Source: Cycas panzhihuaensis (lineage: Eukaryota; Cycadophyta). Taken from it: a stretch of 64,000 nucleotides of DNA. A program made the position numbers and the translations under genes. Each line of letters starts with the position of its first letter. Position 1 is the stretch's first letter. Shown here one piece after another: positions 58,801 to 64,000 of this stretch. Where the stretch lies: positions 165,795,741-165,859,740 of the forward strand of contig CM041465.1 of the NCBI GenBank assembly GCA_023213395.1, written 5' to 3'. The notes under the pieces are model-generated. The model was not told the origin of the DNA and made no database searches. It saw only the letters and a list, made by a program, of their open reading frames with translations.

Positions 58801-58865
58801 GAGGGTAGAGAGGTGAGTATAAGTAGGATTCTAACTTGTTTTGGAGTGTTTTATAGGTAGTGATC

Positions 58866-60735
58866 ATGGTGGAAAACCACAAAAACATAGGCATGGCGAT
58901 GTTGAGTTTCATAGAGATGATATCCCACGAGGATAAGCAGGTTTTGGCTATGTCTGGCCTACTAAAGGTCATGAGGACACTACAGTACACATCAGACCAG
59001 AGGCTCCTAGTAGACATCATCTCACATTGGGATAGACGGAGACACGTGTTCCATCTCCCCCAGGTAGGAGATATGACAATCACACTAGGGGATATCAGGA
59101 GGATCCTGGGAGTGTCAGCGATAGGGAGGCCAACATCACTAGGGGCACTGCCTAGTAATGAGGCAACACATAGGGAGACATCCATATTTTTCATGGGCCA
59201 GAATAAATGGGAGAGGAGAGGTATCCCATTACAGAGCATGGTTATGTCAGGTCAGGGGTTCCTCGTGTGAGGAAACTAATTACTTTATGTATTTTGTTTC
59301 AAATATCCTAGAAATAGAACTATAGAGATATACTCGGCAGATGGATGGAAGCGGTGAGGAGATGCGAGGCTGGGGAGAGGCTTGACTAGGCTACCCTTAT
59401 AGTGGTAAACTTAGTCGCCTGGTTAGATGCTATCTGGGTGGCAGGGAAGGGCAGTTTATCATACAACACACTATTACAATGTTATTTTTTTTATCATTTT
59501 AGAGCAGTGGCACTACAGGGGGACCACACCCCATTTCAGAGTGGGCTCCCATGGTACATAGGTGGTAAATCCAATTTAGGGGGACTAAGGACCAGGCGCA
59601 CGTCCGTCACTCGGTGGAGGCTACATCACTGGACCTCCTCACCATGGCAGATTATATATCAGATCCATATCGAGGGGTGAGGTGGGACAGTGACGACGAG
59701 GCAAGAGGAGCTAGAGTTACCTCAGGAGATGGTGGAGATGGAGGTGATAGCGGCGACGGGGCTGGCCCGTCAAGAGCTATAGGAGGAGAGGCGGGTCCTT
59801 CAGGAGCTGCAAAGGAGAGTAGGGGCCCATTGACATGATCCCAGAGACTACGAATAGTAGGGAGATCCAGGGAGGCAACGGTGCCAGCAGAGGAGGGGAG
59901 AGACGCCCCAGTAGCTGAGGCAGTTGTCAAGGAAGTACCTGAGGAGGAGGAGGTACCAGCAGCTAGTGGAGTGCCCAGAGTAGAGGCTATCATCTGAGTC
60001 AAGGAGCTGGCGGCTGCAATAGGTGAGACACTAACTTTTCCTATCATCTTTCAATTTCCAGATGTCTAGATGTTGTTTGATTTTATTTAGTGTGTATATG
60101 GACATGTACTGACATGTCACGTGTTGGATTTATAGGTGTGACAGAGATCTAGAGGTTAGTGGAGGTGATAGTCTGGGAGATGTTCCCCCAGGCCTACACG
60201 GAGAGGAAACCTCCCATCCAGGCAGTAGATGAGCCTAGATCGATAAGTGCACATACGACATCATTCGCCCCATTAGTGAGGGTGAGAAATATCTAGATAG
60301 TATAGTCCCAGGAGCACGAGGCATGTGTGGGACGACTATAGGGGGAGTTGGATGAGACCCGAGTCGAGAGAGATGCCCTTCGAGGTCGAGTACAGGCACT
60401 AAGGCTCTAGGAGGAGCAGGTGGGGACTCTGAGGGTCACATTCGGATGGTAGTGCTAGAGGAGCATCTTTGAGGGATGGAGGAGAGACTCCGAGGAGTGG
60501 AGAGAGAGCAGGATCGTATCCAGGCGCGATACGATCGACTAGTAGATGAGGTGGCATCAAGGAGCATGACCTACACCCACATGACAACGATGACCCCTAG
60601 GAGACCTCGAGACGAGGGGAGCGAGGTAGAGAGCTCCCAGAGGCGCAAGAGGAGCCTAGGAGGCATGTGGTCCCCGGGAGAGGGATCACATAGGCCAGGA
60701 GATGATACCCTAGGATCGGGGCAGCAACATTAGAG
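58866..60735 (+). pseudogene. plant mobile domain (PMD) protein gene, antisense within gypsy element
   Basis: A start at 58866 gives MVENHKNIGMAMLSFIEMIS, then LLVDIISHWDRRRHVFHLPQ, VGDMTITLGDIRRILGVSAI and GRPTSLGALPSNEAT. The W....+.FHLP.GEMTITL.D+..+LG+ block is the PMD (MAIL1/MAIN-like) signature. Later parts: AWLDAIWVAGKGSLSYNTLL (59.42 kb), HTPFQSGLPWYIGG, an acidic Gly/Asp-rich linker near 59.7 kb, and a coiled coil at 60.35-60.6 kb (GELDETRVERDALRGRVQAL, RLRGVEREQDRIQARYD). A likely intron 60023-60135 (GTGAGA...TTTATAG) keeps the frame. Stops at 59268, 59836, 59998 and 60145, and a shift near 59590, indicate a pseudogene. PMD proteins act in gene silencing and are often carried by transposons. 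Confidence 0.78.
60023..60135 (+). other. candidate intron of PMD gene
   Basis: GTGAGACACTAAC at the 5' end, T-rich body, TTTATAG at the 3' end, 113 nt. Joining the flanks gives an uninterrupted reading across the junction (AAI then GVTE) into the coiled-coil part. An earlier AG at 60061 would give only 39 nt, too short for a plant intron. Confidence 0.5.
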
Positions 60736-61490
60736 TGTAAGAGTTTTGATTTGATAGGGGAAAGCACAGACCTCCATGGACTCACCATATGTTACCAGAT
60801 GATTATATTCCTCCCTGCAAGGATTCTGACTTCCCACAGATGATGTACTAGACCATTTTTATGATATGACATATGAATCATTTTTGTGTATATAGACGAA
60901 GGTGACTAGTGCCCCATTTGATATGTGATGGTGTGTATATAGCACAGATGGATTAATGTTGTTTTATGCTTTTATATGTATGTATATATATATATATATG
61001 CATGTGAGTGTACACAGATGCATGAGGATATAGTTTATGATATTTTCAGTTGATTATTGTATGGTTAGAGTTATGATTTTGTTTAAGCTACATGCACTTC
61101 CTTCCATGCAGGGTCACATCCTAACAAGCACACACATGATCGCCCCAAATATAGGCGATAGACACATGTGAGGCTAGGGAGCGGGATGACATATATGTCC
61201 ACATGGGAAGCATAGTAGAATATGCGAAGGAAGCACCAATGGAGGGGGAGTAAAGATACTCCGATGTACCATCCTAATTAAGGAAGTACCTAGGTCAAAA
61301 GGGTGATGGGGATGACACCCAATTAGGAAGGTAAGGCCTCCATGAGAAGGAGGCATGAGAGGTTCCATGGGAGGAACCCAAAGAGAACAAAGGAGGCCAC
61401 CTTAAGAGGTCATTCCACCCATGACCAGGAGGAATGAGAACACTCTCAAGATGGTAGTTTAGGCTCATTTTAGAGTGTAAAGAGGATAAT
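60736..61490. other. spacer between PMD gene and integrase, no gene
   Basis: Non-coding, with a (TA)n run at about 60983-60999. Short frames on the minus strand here have no known relatives and are probably chance. Confidence 0.5.
60983..60999. repeat. (TA)n microsatellite
   Basis: About eight TA units downstream of the PMD gene. Confidence 0.9.
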
Positions 61491-61497
61491 GAGAGAA

Positions 61498-62500
61498 TCA
61501 TGCATATAATTTCTTGAGGAATTTCCCATTAATGGCTTTCTCAAATTCAAGGCCCTCCAAGGTGGCAATCCTATAAGCATCGTTATCGAGACTCTCGAGA
61601 ATGACAAAGGGACCAACCCATTTGGATCCAAATTTGGTCAAGTAGTCATGGAGATATTCCAGCTTGAAGACTTGGTCCCCAGGATACAAAGGATGAGAAC
61701 AAAGGTATTTATCATAAGTCCTTTGTGAATGAGCTTTAGAAGCAAGGTTCACTTGGTAAGTGGCTAAGCGTCTCTTATCCAAAGCCTCAAAATCTAAGAG
61801 GCGAGCTTGATGAATAGACCCCTCATCGATAAGACCTCGAAGAGAAACTCATAGAGAGGGGATCTCCACTTCCATTGGGAGTACCGCCTCTGTTTCGTAG
61901 ACTAGGGAGAAAGGTGTCATTCTCGTAGTAGTACGGATAGAGGTGCAATAGGCCCATAAGGCAGAAGGGAGTTAGAGATGCCAATTTTTTTGAGATTAGG
62001 CTACAGTTTTCTTTAAAATATTTATAAGGGTCTTGTTAAATGACTCAACTTGGCCATTTGCTTGGGGGTAATAAGGAGAAGAGGTTTTGTGAGAAATTTT
62101 GAATTTCTCACAAAGTTCGTCTATTTCCTTATTATAAAAAGGAGTTCTATTTTCTATGATCAAGACGTCGAGAATCCCAAAGTGGTAAATGATATGCTGG
62201 TAGACGAAGGTGGCTATCGTCTTGCCAGGGGTAGTGATCAAAGGGATTGCTTCTGCCTACTTCGTAAAGTACTCCATGGTAGTCAAGATGAACTTATGTT
62301 GCGACAAAGAGGGTGGTGATATGGCTCCAATAAGGTCCAACCCCCACTGGGAGAAGGGCCAAGGAGATATAACGGGGTGAAGAGCCTTGGAAGGCACATG
62401 GGTGATGTTGGCATGCTCTTGGCATCATCGACATCTCAGGGCATAGGCATGGGCACCTTAAAGAGGGATGACTAATAGTACCCCATTCGAAGGATCCTCT
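61498..62500 (-). pseudogene. Tat-like gypsy integrase (broken)
   Basis: Core: KTIATFVYQHIIYHFGILDV, LIIENRTPFYNKEIDEL, FKISHKTSSPYYPQANGQVE and SFNKTLINILKKTV (62.24-62.0 kb). The second catalytic Asp (normally DNGTPF) reads as Glu in ENRTPF; the third catalytic Glu in NGQVESF is kept. C-terminal part: LASKAHSQRTYDKYL, PLYPGDQVFKLEYLHDYLTK, FGSKWVGPFVILESLDNDAY and the INGKFLKKLYA ending (61.78-61.5 kb). No chromodomain follows. A stretch between 61.8 and 62.0 kb and the TAG near 62.0 kb break the frame. Confidence 0.88.
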
Positions 62501-63240
62501 AGGCTATGGATTGGCCCCCAAAGTGGCCCCTACAAATGCCATGCTGGCATTCACGGAGTATCTGGTCTGCTTCGTCGGGAGCGATGCAATGAAGAAGGAT
62601 CCCATCAAAGGATCTCTTATACAATACTTCATCCATAAAGAAGTATTGCCTAGTGGTGGTCTAAATGCGTGACCTACCCTTGTTACTAGCTTCTGGGCGA
62701 TACTGCTACTGAGTAAGGTACCGCACGATGTCACCATACCACTCATTATCAACGAGTGGATTGGAAGGAGTGCCCTGAATAGTCAAGATAGACTCATCAA
62801 GAAGAGAGTCATCAATGGGAGCATTGAATGAGTTAAGGACGATGACATCTGCAAACTATTTTACTACTACCATCCCCTTCTTTGATTTCCTGTTGACGAT
62901 TTAGAGATTGAATTCCTGAAGGAGGATGGCCCAACAACCAATCCTACCTGTCAGGTCAGAATGGGTGAGTAAATAATGCAAGGGATCAAATTGAACGATC
63001 ACCTTGGTAGTGTTTTTGAGCAAGTAGTGCTTAAACTTTTTAGTTGCGTGAACTAAGGAGAGGCATTCCTTCTTGGTGGGAGAATAATTAAATTCGGCAG
63101 CCACGAGGGTGCAGCTAATGAAGTAAGTAGCTTTCTCGATTCCCGAATCATCTTCCTGGGCTAGCATGGCACCTAAGGACTCATCGGTAACCAAGGTATA
63201 CAGGATGAAAGGCCTATCAAAGTGAGGGGGTTCCAACATT
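62500..63240 (-). pseudogene. gypsy RNase H and integrase zinc-finger region (broken)
   Basis: RNase H: PPHFDRPFILYTLVTDESLG, AMLAQEDDSG, KATYFISCTLVAAEFNYSPT, KKECLSLVHATKKFKHYLL, HYLLTHSDLTGRIGCWAIL and LQEFNL (63.24-62.9 kb), the form usual in Tat/Athila elements (VLAQE...Y.SR.L.GAE.NYSP.EKE). The integrase zinc-finger region follows with DEVLYKRSFDGILLHCIAPD, EADQILRECQHGICRGHFGG and LRMGYY (62.65-62.5 kb), His and Cys partly kept. Between them a linker carries SSLLDESILTIQGTPS-like sequence. Confidence 0.85.
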
Positions 63241-63399
63241 AGCGCAGAAGCAAGGGCTTCCTTAAGTCCTTCGAAAGCCTATTGGGCCTTAGCCGACTAA
63301 ACAAATGGGGCTTCCTTCTTTAATAGGTTAGTAAGAGTTTTGGAGTTTATGGCAAAGATTGGCAAGACATGCCTAAGGAATCTAAGCCTACCCAAAAAT

Positions 63400-64000
63400 G
63401 ACTTAATCTATCGTTGAGTTTTAGGCGACAACATGTCAAGGATTACCTTGACTTTATCAGGGTTAATTTGAATTCCTTGTTTCGACATGAGGAAACCAAG
63501 GAGTTTGCTAAAAGTGACAGCGAATACGCATTTGAGTGGATTGAGACTTACGTGGTATTTATAGCACTGTGTGAAGATAGCCCGCAAATCCGAAGGGTGA
63601 TGGGCTCTAATGCATGAGAGACTCATCATATCATCCATAAAGACCTCCAATGTTTTGTTGATAAGGTTGTGGAGGATGAAGTGCATCGCCCTTTGATAAG
63701 CGATGCCTGCATTCTTCAATATGAAGGGCATCACCTTATAGGTGAAGGTACCCCACAGGGTGGTAAAGGCTATCTTATGACAGTCTTCAGGAGAGATTTG
63801 GATTTGATTATAACTGGAGAAGCCGTCTATCAAGGACATGACTTCAAAACTGGTGGTTTGATTAATAATCTAATCGATGAATGGAAGCAGAAAGTTATCT
63901 TTGGGACAGGCATTGTTGATGTCATAGAAGTCAACGCATATCCGGATGGTCATGTTCTTTTTAGCAACATGGACAATGTTAGATACCGATTTAGGGTAGT
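63400..64000 (-). pseudogene. gypsy reverse transcriptase, cut by window end
   Basis: Minus frame: KKNMTIRICVDFYDINNACP, KDNFLLPFID, then SLIDGFSSYNQIQISPEDCH, KIAFTTLWGTFTYKVMPFIL, KNAGIAYQRAMHFILHNLIN, KTLEVFMDDMM and LNPLKCVFAVTFSKLLGFLM. The FMDDMM sequence is the catalytic YVDD box with Val changed to Met. NACPKD and NAG.AYQRAM place it in the non-chromoviral gypsy clade. One stop (ID, stop, IINQTT) is seen before 63840. The N-terminus lies outside the window. Confidence 0.9.

Larger units (their letters stand above)
50216..64000 (-). mobile_element. Tat/Athila-like Ty3/gypsy element, 3' part, with antisense PMD gene
   Basis: On the minus strand from the window edge: RT (NACPKDNFLLPFID, KVMPFILKNAGIAYQRAM), RNase H, integrase zinc finger and core, the integrase C-terminus ending INGKFLKKLYA, a stand-alone RNase H (57.8-57.15 kb), then a long LTR-like region with a TATA box. 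The NAG.TYQRAM RT block marks the non-chromoviral clade. Between integrase and the extra RNase H a PMD gene runs on the plus strand. Element B is inserted in the LTR region. The true 3' edge is uncertain; the junction with copia at about 50215 is the limit used here. Confidence 0.72.

Noticed and set aside
58813-58856. Intron before the PMD start and others near 59249-59311 and 59481-59502
   Set aside because: Donor- and acceptor-like bases exist, but lengths of about 22-63 nt are at or below the plant minimum. Only 60023-60135 was kept as a candidate.
59652-60047. 131-residue Ser/Ala/Pro-rich minus-strand frame
   Set aside because: Reverse of the acidic Gly/Asp/Glu-rich linker of the PMD gene. 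Composition follows from codon complement; no family match.
1-64000. CRISPR arrays, bacterial operons, rRNA, organelle insertions
   Set aside because: No regularly spaced direct repeats, no ribosome-binding-site operon layout, and no rRNA, chloroplast or mitochondrial gene text was recognised on either strand.

Overview
The window is nuclear DNA of a seed plant, almost certainly a flowering plant. It holds Ty1/copia, Ty3/gypsy (chromovirus and Tat/Athila-like) and L1-type LINE sequences, a plant mobile domain (PMD) gene, and pieces of plant-type host genes (TRM61, ARID-HMG). I see no intact single-copy host gene, no rRNA or tRNA gene and no CRISPR. This is a transposon-upon-transposon mosaic of the kind found in gene-poor heterochromatin. 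I cannot name the species. The left two thirds are AT-rich and heavily decayed, with most reading frames broken by TAG/TAA where Gln or Trp is expected. The right end (about 50.2-64 kb) is richer in GC and less decayed.

Layout: (1) 1-3972, minus: pol and gag of a copia element. (2) 3973-7290: AT-rich, no gene seen. (3) 7.68-12.0 kb, minus: gag, leader and LTR of a Tat-like gypsy element. (4) 12.4-17.65 kb, plus: protease, RT, RNase H and integrase of another gypsy element. (5) 18.2-24.5 kb, plus: a nearly full-length but broken L1-type LINE. (6) 25.9-28.47 kb, plus: a second copy of the Tat-like LTR and leader. (7) 28470-37566, minus: a chromovirus with both LTRs; its leader is interrupted by a small non-autonomous LTR element (C, 33303-36891). 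(8) 38.9-40.5 kb, minus: LTR, chromodomain and integrase of another chromovirus, cut off by non-autonomous element A (40499-44221, plus). (9) 44.2-46.5 kb, plus: a chromovirus related to that in (7). (10) 46.3-50.2 kb, plus: a second copia element, truncated. (11) 50.2-64.0 kb, minus: the 3' part of a large Tat-like gypsy element (RT, RNase H, integrase, a stand-alone RNase H, a long LTR). It carries a PMD gene on the opposite strand, and non-autonomous element B (51279-54998) is inserted in its LTR with a perfect 5-bp target duplication.

The most interesting system is elements A, B and C. They share LTR ends (TG[TC]TGGGTRTAAT...), an initiator-Met-tRNA-type primer site and a 3' region, and none encodes gag or pol. 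A and B share both flanks of one internal slot, and that slot directly follows a poly(A) tract in both. In A it holds pieces of TRM61 (tRNA m1A58 methyltransferase) and probably a DUF506 gene. In B it holds the ARID domain of an ARID-HMG protein plus an unrecognised coding-like piece. C carries a different coding-like fragment in about the same place. This looks like a non-autonomous LTR family that swaps host-transcript cargo at one position. The second point of interest is the antisense PMD gene inside the gypsy element, with its own TATA box and a frame-preserving candidate intron.
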